Below, piece by piece: positions 54,423-63,586 of a DNA stretch of 64,000 nucleotides. The notes beneath the pieces were generated by a model. The model was not told the DNA's origin and made no database searches. It saw only the letters and a list, made by a program, of their open reading frames with translations. The position numbers and the translations under genes were made by a program. Within the stretch, counting starts at the first letter, position 1; the number at the start of each line of letters is the position of its first letter. Source of the stretch: Candidatus Gastranaerophilales bacterium (lineage in GTDB: Bacteria > Cyanobacteriota > Vampirovibrionia > Gastranaerophilales > Gastranaerophilaceae); assembly GCA_944325555.1 (NCBI GenBank), contig CALVAN010000007.1, positions 1-64,000 on the forward strand, read 5' to 3'.

Positions 54423-57418
54423 TCATACCCACAATGCAGAAATGTAACAAAGTATTAGATATGCTTATTTATGAGCTTGTTGAAGAACCTCTTGTCGGGG
54501 AAATAATAATTATTGATAACTCACAAAAGGGGTTTAAAAATTATTCAAATGGAAAAATAAAAATTGTTATCCCTGAAAATAATCTTTATGTTAATCCCGC
54601 TTGGAATTCAGGAATAAAATTAGCAAAATATGATTGTATTGGAATTTTAAATGATGATCTTATTATCCCAAAGAATCTTTTTCGACAGATTTATTATTTT
54701 TTAACAAATAACAAAAATGTTGGATTAATAGGATTAGACTCAACAGTTATAACAAACACCGATATAAATAGTTTTGTCAAATATCCAGAAGAAAGTGAAG
54801 CAGTTTTCCAAGAATTGCATAAAACCAAAGACACAGGGTATTGGGGCTCAGCGATTTTTGGTCAAAAAGAAAATTACCATAATATTCCGGAAAATATAAA
54901 AATTTGGTGCGGAGATAATTATTTGTTGTCTGCAAACAAAAATAGAGGAAAAACTAATTTTGAAATAAAAAATATAGAGATAAAACATCTGGGTTCTGCA
55001 ACATGTGAAAATCCAGAAGTCACAAAAATCAGAAAAAAAGATATACAAAATTATGCAAAAATTGATGAGAACTTTAAACAACATCCAGACTACGAAAAAG
55101 AACCGACATTTTTACAAAAAATCTTCTCCATAAAAAACGAAAACAAACATAAAGTTTATAGATTATTAGGTATAAAAATAAAACAAAAATTAGAAAAACC
55201 TTTTGTTTATGATTGTTTTACATTTTATAATGAATTTGAGATTTTAGACTTGCGCCTCAATATATTAGACAAATACGTCGATAAATTTATTCTTGTTGAA
55301 GCAAATAAAACGCATACAGGAAAGGATAAACCTTTTTATTTTGAAGAAAACAAAGAAAAATTTTCAAAGTTTTTACACAAAATTATTCATATAAAAGTTG
55401 ATGATTTCCCGCCATTAGAAGAATCTTTAACAGATAAATTTAACAATAAATGGTTATATGAAAATTATCAACGTGATGCAATTATGAGGGGACTTAGCAA
55501 CGCAGATGAAAATGATATTGTTATAATATCAGATTGCGATGAAATACCAAACCCAAAGGCAATAATTAAATATAAAAAAGCCAAATCAAAAGAAATTTGG
55601 ACTCTTAACAGCTTAATGATGTACTATTACCTTAATTGTATAAATATGAATGATGCGATATGGAAAAAAACAAAAATCGGACGTCTAAAAAACATATTGA
55701 ATCCAATGCAAAACTTAGAAGAATCAGGATATTACTCAAATAGTAAAAAGGGATTACCAACCTATTTCAGATTTTGTAACGGCAAAGAAATCTCTGACGG
55801 AGGCTGGCATTTTAGCTATATAGGAGATGTAAAAAAAATCTTACAAAAAATCAATTCAATTGCTGATCAAGAATACAATATTTCAGAAGACTTAACTGAG
55901 GAAAAAGTTTCTGAATTAATCAAGTCAGGGCAAGATATATTAGGTCGCAATTACAAATACACGGCAATAAAAATAGATAAAAATTTCCCTGAATATTTGC
56001 GTAAAAACCGAGAAAAATACAAAAATCTCATACTCCATTCAAATCTTATGGATTACACAAAGTATAAAAAGAACCTCAAGCTAAAAAGGTTTATCCAAAA
56101 TATTTTTTCAATCAAAAATATCTACAAAGAAAATCAAAAATGCAAAAGAATAACAATATTAGGAATAAGAAAAACAATAGTTCCTAAAATCACATCAAAA
56201 GATAAGGATATTTACATAGACTATGTGTTGAATAAGCAGCTTGACACCTCGAATTATGTTGAAATTACAGATAAACCATATATATGTAAAGAAAACACTC
56301 CTAAATTAATTTCTTTTTATTTGCCCCAATATCACAGTTTTCCTGAAAATGACGAATGGTTTGGCAGAGGTTTTAGTGAATGGTCTAATGTCGCTAAAGC
56401 AGTGCCGCAATATACAGGGCACTATCAACCTCACCTGCCCATTGATGTTGGATTTTACAATCTGGAAACTACGGATATAATGAAACGTCAAATAGAGCTT
56501 GCCAAAATGTACGGTATTTATGGATTCTCATTCTATTATTACTGGTTTTCCGGCAAAAAAATTATGGAAAAACCGATTGAAGCATTTTTGAAAGACAAAT
56601 CACTTGATATGCCATTTTTTATATTTTGGGCTAACGAACATTGGACAAGATTGTGGGGAAACGGTGCCCAAAACGAAATTTTATACGAACAAAAACTTCA
56701 TGAAAGTGACGCAAAAAAATTCATGGACGACATTTTGCCCTATATGAAAGATAATCGCTACATTAAATTAAACAACAAACCATTATTAATCATATGTAAC
56801 CCTCAGTTATACAAATTGGAAATATTTACCAATTTTATAAAAGATATTCGAAAAATTGCCCAAGAAAATGGTTTTGATGACTTACACATTATGACTCTTC
56901 GCAAGTCATATATGATAAAACAAAATTTAAAAAAGACATTAAGAGAATACAATCTGGATGCAATGATGGAATTCATTCCGGGAGATGTCGGAGGCAGTGA
57001 ATTCGATTTAAAATCAGAAAAAATTATGAATCCAAAATTTTCCGGTACTTGCTATGATGTCGAAAAATATATAAAAGATAAAAAATATTTATTTGAAACA
57101 AATTGTAGGTTATATAAAGGATGCTTTCCTCATTGGGACAATACTGCAAGAAAATGCTATAAAAAAGCTTGGATATTCGAATCCACTCCACAATTATACA
57201 AAACCTGGCTTAAAGACATAATAAATTGGACAAAAGAACACAACCCGCCTGAAGAACAATTTGTCTTTATAAATGCGTGGAACGAATGGGCTGAAGGCGC
57301 ACACCTGGAACCCGATCAAAAATACGGCTATGCCTATCTGCAAGCAACAAAAGAGGCGCTGGAGGAAACATCCTCTATAACAAACACGGAGAGTAAAAAT
57401 GAATTACAAATTAATTAA
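54410..57418 (+). CDS. Three-module glycan enzyme: GT2, GT17-like and WbsX/GH99-like
   Basis: 1002 residues in three modules joined by the FSIKN element. Residues 1-210 are a GT2-type domain (FSIIIPTMQKCNKVLDMLI, GILNDDLIIP). Linker 1 is at 233-262 (FLQKIFSIKNENKHKVYRLL). Residues 265-540 resemble GT17 beta-N-acetylglucosaminyltransferases (YDCFTFYNEFEILDLRLNIL, FILVEANKTHTG, IISDCDEIPNPKA). Linker 2 is at about 558-590 (FIQNIFSIKN...RITILGI). Residues 625-985 are a WbsX-type domain (YLPQYHSFPENDEWFGRGFS, FSFYYYWFSGKKIMEKP, FIFWANEHWTRLWG, FINAWNEWAEGAHLEPD), related to GH99. No signal peptide is present. It may assemble several linkages of one repeat unit. It overlaps the first ketoisomerase gene by 20 bases. 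Confidence 0.87.
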   Translation: MFSIIIPTMQKCNKVLDMLIYELVEEPLVGEIIIIDNSQKGFKNYSNGKIKIVIPENNLYVNPAWNSGIKLAKYDCIGILNDDLIIPKNLFRQIYYFLTNNKNVGLIGLDSTVITNTDINSFVKYPEESEAVFQELHKTKDTGYWGSAIFGQKENYHNIPENIKIWCGDNYLLSANKNRGKTNFEIKNIEIKHLGSATCENPEVTKIRKKDIQNYAKIDENFKQHPDYEKEPTFLQKIFSIKNENKHKVYRLLGIKIKQKLEKPFVYDCFTFYNEFEILDLRLNILDKYVDKFILVEANKTHTGKDKPFYFEENKEKFSKFLHKIIHIKVDDFPPLEESLTDKFNNKWLYENYQRDAIMRGLSNADENDIVIISDCDEIPNPKAIIKYKKAKSKEIWTLNSLMMYYYLNCINMNDAIWKKTKIGRLKNILNPMQNLEESGYYSNSKKGLPTYFRFCNGKEISDGGWHFSYIGDVKKILQKINSIADQEYNISEDLTEEKVSELIKSGQDILGRNYKYTAIKIDKNFPEYLRKNREKYKNLILHSNLMDYTKYKKNLKLKRFIQNIFSIKNIYKENQKCKRITILGIRKTIVPKITSKDKDIYIDYVLNKQLDTSNYVEITDKPYICKENTPKLISFYLPQYHSFPENDEWFGRGFSEWSNVAKAVPQYTGHYQPHLPIDVGFYNLETTDIMKRQIELAKMYGIYGFSFYYYWFSGKKIMEKPIEAFLKDKSLDMPFFIFWANEHWTRLWGNGAQNEILYEQKLHESDAKKFMDDILPYMKDNRYIKLNNKPLLIICNPQLYKLEIFTNFIKDIRKIAQENGFDDLHIMTLRKSYMIKQNLKKTLREYNLDAMMEFIPGDVGGSEFDLKSEKIMNPKFSGTCYDVEKYIKDKKYLFETNCRLYKGCFPHWDNTARKCYKKAWIFESTPQLYKTWLKDIINWTKEHNPPEEQFVFINAWNEWAEGAHLEPDQKYGYAYLQATKEALEETSSITNTESKNELQIN

Positions 57419-57818
57419 TCTGAAAGTTTTTGGTGATGAAAGAGGACACCTTATATCCTTTCAGAAGGATAACAACTGTCCCTTTGATATAAAACGTTCT
57501 TTTTATATATTTGATACAAAGCCTGGAGTTGTCAGAGGGAGTCACGCTAATAAACATTCACAATTTTTGCTTATAGCAATAAATGGTTCTTGCAAAATAA
57601 AAATAGACAATGGTAGCGGTAAAATAGAGAATATTATCTTGAATGATCCGCATAAAGCATTATGGATTGACAAAATGATTTGGAAAGAGATGTATGATTT
57701 TTCATACAATGCAATATTATTAGTCCTAACGAATACATTATATGATGAAAATGAATACATCAGAAATTATGAAGAATATAAAAATATCATACAGGGAGAT
57801 AACGAACGAACGAATTGA
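57399..57818 (+). CDS. FdtA/QdtA-like sugar 3,4-ketoisomerase, first copy
   Basis: 139 residues of the WxcM-like/FdtA cupin family: GDERGHLISFQKD, DIKRSFYIFDTKPGVVRGSH, INGSCKIKIDNG, LWIDKMIWKEMYDFSY and VLTNTLYDENEYIRNY. Family members convert dTDP-4-keto-6-deoxyglucose to a 3-keto isomer for later 3-amination. The usual HAH in the RGxHAHK motif is HAN in this copy, so one active-site histidine is replaced. This copy may be altered in specificity or inactive. It overlaps the WbsX-type gene. A second copy with the standard motif follows 66 bases downstream. Confidence 0.86.
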   Translation: MNYKLINLKVFGDERGHLISFQKDNNCPFDIKRSFYIFDTKPGVVRGSHANKHSQFLLIAINGSCKIKIDNGSGKIENIILNDPHKALWIDKMIWKEMYDFSYNAILLVLTNTLYDENEYIRNYEEYKNIIQGDNERTN

Positions 57819-57884
57819 AAGGGAAAAAGCATTATGTAAAAAATTGATACACAGACTGCTGATAAACGAACTATCGGAGGTCGC

Positions 57885-58283
57885 ATGAACTATAAATTAC
57901 TAAATTTTAAAATACATGGGGACCTCAGAGGCAAACTTGTTTCTCTAGAAGGAAATAAAAATATTCCTTTCGACATAAAACGAATATATTATATATTTGA
58001 CACTTTGCCTGACCAAGACAGGGGTATGCATGCTCACAAAAATATGGAACAGATTATAATAGCTATAGACGGAGCTTGCCAATTTATTCTTGATGATGGG
58101 AAAACGAGAGAAAAATTATGGCTGAATAGACCTGATGTAGGCTTATACATAGGCAAAAACATGTGGAGAGAAATGAGACACTTTTCTTACGGCTGTAAGT
58201 TGATGGTTCTAGCTTCAGACTATTATGATGAAAAAGAATATATAAGAAATTACAATGAATTTTTGAAAGAGATAAAAAAATGA
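57885..58283 (+). CDS. FdtA/QdtA-like sugar 3,4-ketoisomerase, second copy
   Basis: 132 residues of the same cupin family, with the intact RGMHAHK motif (HxH), FDTLPDQDRG, IAIDGACQFILDDG, WREMRHFSYGCKLMVLASDY and YDEKEYIRNY. This copy should be the active dTDP-hexose 3,4-ketoisomerase. With the DegT-type aminotransferase at 62495 it gives the core of a pathway to a 3-amino-3,6-dideoxyhexose (Fuc3N or Qui3N type). The rmlA and rmlB genes for the precursor are not in this window. GGAGG lies before the ATG. It overlaps the next gene by four bases (ATGA). Confidence 0.88.
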   Translation: MNYKLLNFKIHGDLRGKLVSLEGNKNIPFDIKRIYYIFDTLPDQDRGMHAHKNMEQIIIAIDGACQFILDDGKTREKLWLNRPDVGLYIGKNMWREMRHFSYGCKLMVLASDYYDEKEYIRNYNEFLKEIKK

Positions 58284-59794
58284 CTATTAACATACTGGTT
58301 TTATCTTGTGGAATAAATGCAATTTATCATTTTACAAAAGTACTAAAAGAAAAATTTCGTGAAGATTTTTACATTATAGGTACTGACATTAATGAAGAAT
58401 ATCTTGTTGCGACAAGGAAAAATCTGGACAAATTTTACAAGGTTCCTCTATCAGGAACGGATGGATACTACGAAAAAATTTTAGATATTTGTAAAAAAGA
58501 AAAAATAAACTATATTATTCCAAGTCTTGATAAAGACCAGATCTTTTTCTACCCTCAAAATCCAGATCTATTAAAATTAAATATAAAATCTATTTCTACA
58601 CCTAAATCAACAATAGAATTTTACAAAAATAAAAAACTTTTGTTTAATAAAATGCAAGAATCTGGTTTACCAATACCCAAACTTTATTCAATTAACAATA
58701 TCAAAGAAAAAACAATATATTGTATCAAACCTATTAATGGTTTCGGATCACACGGTGTACAATTTTTAGAGAAAGACGCTATCACGCAAATTAAAGATCT
58801 TGAAAATTACATTATACAGGAAAAATGTTTATCCCCGGAAATTACATTAGAATGTTTTCACTTTAACTCAAAAATATCTACTGTTGCAAGAGAAAGAATT
58901 GAAACCAAAGCGGGGGTATGTACAAAAGCAAAAATACATCACATACCAGAATTAGAAGATATAGCAAAAAAAATTATCACATATTACGAAATACCCAACT
59001 ATTTTAATCTACAGTTTATGAAAAATTTTAACGGAGATTATGTTATAACAGATGTAAATTTGAGATTGCCAGGTGGTATGAGTTTGACATACCAATCAGG
59101 TTGGGATGTTGCATCATCAATTGCAAACTTAATGTTAAATAAACAGGACAAAATTTTTGACTCACTAAAACGCAAAAATAAAATTGATTATGTAGTCAGA
59201 GCATACACTGATATTAAAACAAAATCAATAAATAAAATTATCGCTTTTGATTTAGATGGAACATTATTAAACAGCACCCAAAGACATAAAATAGTATTGG
59301 ATAATATTCTAAAAAAACACAACAAACAAATTGATCTATCTGGGTTAATTGAACATAAAAGAACTGGAAAAAACAATGTAGACTATCTTGTATTACATGG
59401 ACTAAGCATTGACGAGGCAAAAAAAATACAACAAGAATGGATAAATAATATAGAAAAAACTAAATACTTAAAAACTGATTTTTTATATCCAGAAATGCTT
59501 GACAAAATTAAAATATTATCAACAAATAACGAATTGATTCTAATTACAGCCAGAAATAACAAAAAGTCTTGTGAACATCAAATTAAACAACTTGGATTAA
59601 ACGAATATTTTAGCCAAATATTTATAGTTGATACTAACAACGAAACATGCATAAAAAAAGCCAACATCCTAAAAGAAATGGATGCAGATGAAATGTACGG
59701 AGATACAGAAATAGACAAAAAAGCCAGTCAAATCGCAGGTATAAAGTTTATTCCCGTTTATCATGGTTTTCGAAATAAAGAATTTTTAAGTTAA
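58280..59794 (+). CDS. ATP-grasp ligase-HAD phosphatase fusion
   Basis: 504 residues. Residues 1 to about 310 are ATP-grasp: a Rossmann-like pre-domain (NILVLSCGINAIYHFTKVLK), CIKPINGFGSHGVQFLEKD as the ATP loop, and YVITDVNLRLPGGMSLTYQS with the metal-binding N/R/P cluster, as in carbamoyl-phosphate-synthetase-like ligases. Residues 320-504 are HAD: IIAFDLDGTLLNSTQR (motif I), LILITARNN (motif II) and MYGDTEIDKKAS (motif IV). ATP-grasp enzymes join an amine and a carboxylate through an acyl-phosphate, so the protein may attach an amino acid or acyl group to an amino-sugar pathway intermediate and remove a phosphate. The substrate is not visible from the sequence. Confidence 0.83.
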   Translation: MTINILVLSCGINAIYHFTKVLKEKFREDFYIIGTDINEEYLVATRKNLDKFYKVPLSGTDGYYEKILDICKKEKINYIIPSLDKDQIFFYPQNPDLLKLNIKSISTPKSTIEFYKNKKLLFNKMQESGLPIPKLYSINNIKEKTIYCIKPINGFGSHGVQFLEKDAITQIKDLENYIIQEKCLSPEITLECFHFNSKISTVARERIETKAGVCTKAKIHHIPELEDIAKKIITYYEIPNYFNLQFMKNFNGDYVITDVNLRLPGGMSLTYQSGWDVASSIANLMLNKQDKIFDSLKRKNKIDYVVRAYTDIKTKSINKIIAFDLDGTLLNSTQRHKIVLDNILKKHNKQIDLSGLIEHKRTGKNNVDYLVLHGLSIDEAKKIQQEWINNIEKTKYLKTDFLYPEMLDKIKILSTNNELILITARNNKKSCEHQIKQLGLNEYFSQIFIVDTNNETCIKKANILKEMDADEMYGDTEIDKKASQIAGIKFIPVYHGFRNKEFLS

Positions 59795-59816
59795 TCAATA
59801 AAAAGGAACGTACTGT

Positions 59817-60530
59817 ATGAATACAAATAGAGAAGAGAAGAATAATTTGGAACATATAGCTCAACACAGTTTATATGCAAACTACCTGAATGCAAAAATG
59901 ATTAATTATACATTTAAAATTTTAAAAAATTATCTTAAAGGAAAAATCTTGGAGCTAGGTCCCGCAGAAGGCATTATGACAGAAAGATTAGCCAAAATAA
60001 GTACAGATCTTACTATTGTTGAAGGCGCAAAGAAATTTGCCGAAAATATCAGCAAAAAATATCCTGAAGCAAAAGTACACAATTGTTTATTTGAAGAATT
60101 CACCACAACTGAAAAATTTGACACAATTATACTTGGACATGTATTAGAACACGTTGAAAATCCAGTAGAAACATTAAAACATGTGAAAAACTACCTTACG
60201 CCAGATGGAATAGTTTTTGCAGCAGTTCCTAATGCACATTCTTTGCATAGGCAAGCTGCCGTATTAATGGGTTTATTAACAAAAGAAAACTCTATGAGCG
60301 AACTTGACATATTTCACGGTCACAGAAGAGTCTATTCAATACAAGAATTTAAACAAGATTTTATCAAGGCAGGTTTAAAAATACAAAAATGCGGCGGTTA
60401 TTGGCTAAAACCATTGTCAAATAAACAAATTGAAGATCAATGGACAGAAGAGATGATTGATGCATATTTTGAACTCGGAGAAAAATACCCTGAAATAGCT
60501 GCCGAAATATATATCATTGCATCTTTATAG
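59817..60530 (+). CDS. Class I SAM-dependent methyltransferase
   Basis: 237 residues of the Methyltransf_11/23 type. KILELGPAEGIMTERLA (about 42-58) is the SAM-binding motif I. TIVEGAKKFAENI is motif II, and FDTIILGHVLEHVENPVETL is motif post-I/III. VPNAHSLHRQAAVLMGLL with HGHRRVYSIQEFKQD is typical of sugar or acyl-group methyltransferases in polysaccharide loci. It follows the ATP-grasp-HAD gene by 22 bases with AAAGGAACG before the ATG. It could modify an amino-sugar or the O-position of a glycan residue. Confidence 0.87.
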   Translation: MNTNREEKNNLEHIAQHSLYANYLNAKMINYTFKILKNYLKGKILELGPAEGIMTERLAKISTDLTIVEGAKKFAENISKKYPEAKVHNCLFEEFTTTEKFDTIILGHVLEHVENPVETLKHVKNYLTPDGIVFAAVPNAHSLHRQAAVLMGLLTKENSMSELDIFHGHRRVYSIQEFKQDFIKAGLKIQKCGGYWLKPLSNKQIEDQWTEEMIDAYFELGEKYPEIAAEIYIIASL

Positions 60531-60546
60531 AAAAAGGCGCCATAAA

Positions 60547-61371
60547 ATGACTATACCAATATTTATATCAACAAATAAAAATTATATAATACCTGCAATA
60601 ACTCTTATTGCGTCAGTTATGGAAAACACTTCTGAAAAATGTATTTTTTATATTCTACATTCAGAATTAACAAAAGAAAATAAAATTTTTATTCAAAATT
60701 CTTTAAAAGAATATGCCAGACTATCTATAGAATTTATCAAAATATCAGAAGACATATTTAAAAATGCTCCGCCAATGGGACACCTTACGAAGGAAACATA
60801 TTACAGGATAATGATACCTGAGCTAAAAACGGAGATAGACAAAGCCATTTATCTAGATTCCGATATGATAGTAAACTGTGACATAAAAGAATTATATAAC
60901 ACCGACATAGACTCATTCCCGCTCGCTGCAGCACAAGACAAAGTTGCACAATATATACCTTATTGGATGTTACATTCATATTTTATGGGAATTACATCCC
61001 TGAATTACTTCCAAGCAGGAGTGCTTGTCATTAACACAAAATATTTTAGGAAAAATAATATAAAACAAAAGTTTTTTGAAATACTAGAACAATACAAAGA
61101 TAAGATAAAAACTGCGGACCAGGATATTTTGAATTTAATCTTTGCGGATAATCACAAAAAACTTGATTATAGTTTTAATTTTCATGTACCATTAGAAAAC
61201 TATTTAATCCTCAACAAAGACTCGGATTTACCAGCATTTAATAATCCCAAAATTTATCATTTTGCATCAGATAAAAAACCCTGGAACAGCAATTGTAAAT
61301 ATGAAGAAATATGGTTTAAATACGCTAATAAACTTATCGAGGAGGAAAAATTAAATGAATTTTGCGCATAA
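60547..61371 (+). CDS. GT8 glycosyltransferase
   Basis: About 274 residues of family 8: IFISTNKNYIIPAITLIASV, AIYLDSDMIVNCDIKELYN with DSDM as the metal-binding DxD, YFQAGVLVINTKYFR, ADQDILNLIFAD and IYHFASDKKPWN with the catalytic-side HFxxxxKPW motif. These are retaining enzymes that add glucose or galactose from UDP-sugars. I chose the ATG at 60547, since AAAGGCG precedes it and the family starts there; the longer 60517 form overlaps the methyltransferase stop. It overlaps the next gene by 17 bases. Confidence 0.88.
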   Translation: MTIPIFISTNKNYIIPAITLIASVMENTSEKCIFYILHSELTKENKIFIQNSLKEYARLSIEFIKISEDIFKNAPPMGHLTKETYYRIMIPELKTEIDKAIYLDSDMIVNCDIKELYNTDIDSFPLAAAQDKVAQYIPYWMLHSYFMGITSLNYFQAGVLVINTKYFRKNNIKQKFFEILEQYKDKIKTADQDILNLIFADNHKKLDYSFNFHVPLENYLILNKDSDLPAFNNPKIYHFASDKKPWNSNCKYEEIWFKYANKLIEEEKLNEFCA

Positions 61372-62419
61372 AAACAGCCTGCAGAAGGAAGGAAGGAAAA
61401 AATTCCTGTCACTTGTCAATGAATACACAAATAATTCTAAAACAAAAGTATTGTACTTATTCGGTTTAAAAATACCGATATATAAAAGGGAAAAGACTGA
61501 AAAATATACAATAAAAAATTTTTTGGGTATTCGCTACTCTAAAAAACAAAATCCTGACTACATAAAATTAATTATGACGCTTTTAGTAAAAAATGAAGAA
61601 GAAATCATTGAAACAAACATACGCTATCATATAGCTATGGGGGTAGACGGTGTAATTGTCACAGATAACGGCTCTACAGACAAAACTGTTGAAATTCTTG
61701 AAAAACTCAAAGAAGAAGGCTTAGTGCTGGAAATAATACACGAGCCGAAACAAACATATGAACAAGAAATTTGGGTTGCAAGAATGATAAAACTTGCCAA
61801 AGAAAAATACGGGGCAACCTGGGTAATCAATGCAGATGCTGATGAATTTTATTACTCTAAATCGTTGAATCTTAAAGAAAGCATAAAAAAGTCAGGTGAT
61901 ATAAATTCGATGATGATTTATCTATATTTTTTATTTCCTGATGACAGACCGAATTTTCTCTCTTGCCCATATTTTTACAAAAAAATATTTCAAGATTTTG
62001 AAACAACAATGCTGCAATTATCGCCAATAGGAGTATTACATAATGAAAACATGAAGACGTGTACTAAAGTTATACACAAAACAGAAGGTTTTATTTCAAT
62101 AATAAAAGGGAATCATAACGTTACTATGAAAAATCAAAAAATGATTGTACCTTCTGACATTACTTGCTATCATTACCACGTGAAAAATTATAAAGAATAT
62201 GAAGAAAAGACAAAACGATGGATTGAAACGTTAAAATATCTTCCCAAAATGTACTGCGGTCATTTAAGAAGGAATTTAGAGTTATTCAATAACGGTAAAT
62301 TAAAGGAAGAATATGAAAAACTCTATAATAAGGAGGAAAGAGAGACCTTAACACAACTTGGGGCAGTCAGTATAGATCTCTCTGTATACAACTTTTTGAA
62401 ATGGAAAGGATTAATATAA
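61355..62419 (+). CDS. GT2-like glycosyltransferase with N-terminal LGIKIK element
   Basis: 354 residues. The first 60 or so carry KVLYLFGLKIPIYKRE and FLGIRYSKK, a variant of the linker element otherwise found between or after GT modules. The catalytic part reads IMTLLVKNEEEIIETNIRYH, VIVTDNGSTDKTVEIL, ATWVINADADEFYYSKS (metal-binding DADE), then CYHYHVKNYKEYEEKTKRW. This belongs to the Glyco_tranf_2_4 group, often annotated for lipopolysaccharide or polysaccharide assembly. The start overlaps the GT8 gene by 17 bases. A gap of 75 bases follows before the aminotransferase. Confidence 0.85.
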   Translation: MNFAHKNSLQKEGRKKFLSLVNEYTNNSKTKVLYLFGLKIPIYKREKTEKYTIKNFLGIRYSKKQNPDYIKLIMTLLVKNEEEIIETNIRYHIAMGVDGVIVTDNGSTDKTVEILEKLKEEGLVLEIIHEPKQTYEQEIWVARMIKLAKEKYGATWVINADADEFYYSKSLNLKESIKKSGDINSMMIYLYFLFPDDRPNFLSCPYFYKKIFQDFETTMLQLSPIGVLHNENMKTCTKVIHKTEGFISIIKGNHNVTMKNQKMIVPSDITCYHYHVKNYKEYEEKTKRWIETLKYLPKMYCGHLRRNLELFNNGKLKEEYEKLYNKEERETLTQLGAVSIDLSVYNFLKWKGLI

Positions 62420-62494
62420 ATAAGAAAAAAGTTTATTAGCGTTATTTTAAAGTTAAATTTACTTATACACCTAAAATAAGGATGTTCCGTAACA

Positions 62495-63586
62495 ATGATT
62501 AAATTTTTAGACTTACATAAGATAAACGAAAGATTCAGAGAAGAAACAGACAAAAGAATAAAAGAAGTGCTTGATTCCGGATGGTATCTGTTAGGCAAAC
62601 AAAATGAATTGTTTGAAAAACACTTTGCTGATTTTTGCGGTGTAAAACATTGCATTGGCTGCGGAAACGGACTTGAAGCATTAAGTTTGATAATAAAAGG
62701 ATATGGATTTGGACCGAATGATGAAATAATTGTTCCTGCAAACACTTATATTGCCTCGATACTTGCAATAACACAAAACGGATGCTCTCCTGTTCTTGTT
62801 GAGCCAGATATTAAAACATACAACATTAATCCTGACTTAATTGAAGAAAAAATTACAGATAAAACAAAGGCTATAATGGTTGTGCATTTATACGGTCAAG
62901 CTGTGGAAATGGATAAAATATGGGCACTTGCAAAAAAATACAATTTGAAAATAATTGAAGACTCTGCTCAAGCACATGGAGCTTATTATGAAGGTAAAAG
63001 GACAGGAAATCTTGGCGACGCAAGCGGATTTTCTTTCTACCCCGGCAAAAATCTAGGCTGCATGGGTGACGGTGGCTGCGTAACAACCAATGATGACAAA
63101 CTGGCACGAAAAATTAGAGCAATAAGAAACTACGGATCTGAACAAAAATATAAAAACATTTATAAAGGAGTAAACTCAAGATTAGATGAAATACAAGCGG
63201 CCATATTAGATGTAAAACTTCCATATCTTGATGAAGATAATAAAAAACGGAGAGAAATTGCAAAATTCTACCGTGAAAACATAAAAAATCCGGAGATAAT
63301 ACTTCCCGATACTTATGATGAAAAGGCCCATGTATGGCATATATTTGCAATAAGGACCTCTGACAGAGAAAAACTGCAAAAATATCTGTCTGATAATGAC
63401 ATACAAACACTAATCCACTACCCTACCCCGCCACACAAACAGGAATGCTATAAAGAATGGAATAATCTTAAATTCCCGATTACAGAAAAAATACATAAAG
63501 AGATTCTTTCTCTGCCTATGAGTCCTGTTCTAACAGAAAATGAAGTTCAAAAAGTAGTTGAGGTCTTAAATGAATACAGATTATAA
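62495..63586 (+). CDS. DegT/DnrJ/EryC1/StrS sugar aminotransferase (FdtB/QdtB-like)
   Basis: 363 residues. [19 protein letters not shown] at the N-terminus, [67 protein letters not shown], and [20 protein letters not shown] with the PLP-binding lysine in PGKN. C-terminal [15 protein letters not shown] and LSLPMSP complete the family pattern. It should transfer an amino group from glutamate to a 3-keto-6-deoxy-dTDP-hexose made by the FdtA-like enzymes upstream, giving a 3-amino sugar. GGATG precedes the ATG. It overlaps the last gene by 17 bases. Confidence 0.92.
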   Translation: MIKFLDLHKINERFREETDKRIKEVLDSGWYLLGKQNELFEKHFADFCGVKHCIGCGNGLEALSLIIKGYGFGPNDEIIVPANTYIASILAITQNGCSPVLVEPDIKTYNINPDLIEEKITDKTKAIMVVHLYGQAVEMDKIWALAKKYNLKIIEDSAQAHGAYYEGKRTGNLGDASGFSFYPGKNLGCMGDGGCVTTNDDKLARKIRAIRNYGSEQKYKNIYKGVNSRLDEIQAAILDVKLPYLDEDNKKRREIAKFYRENIKNPEIILPDTYDEKAHVWHIFAIRTSDREKLQKYLSDNDIQTLIHYPTPPHKQECYKEWNNLKFPITEKIHKEILSLPMSPVLTENEVQKVVEVLNEYRL

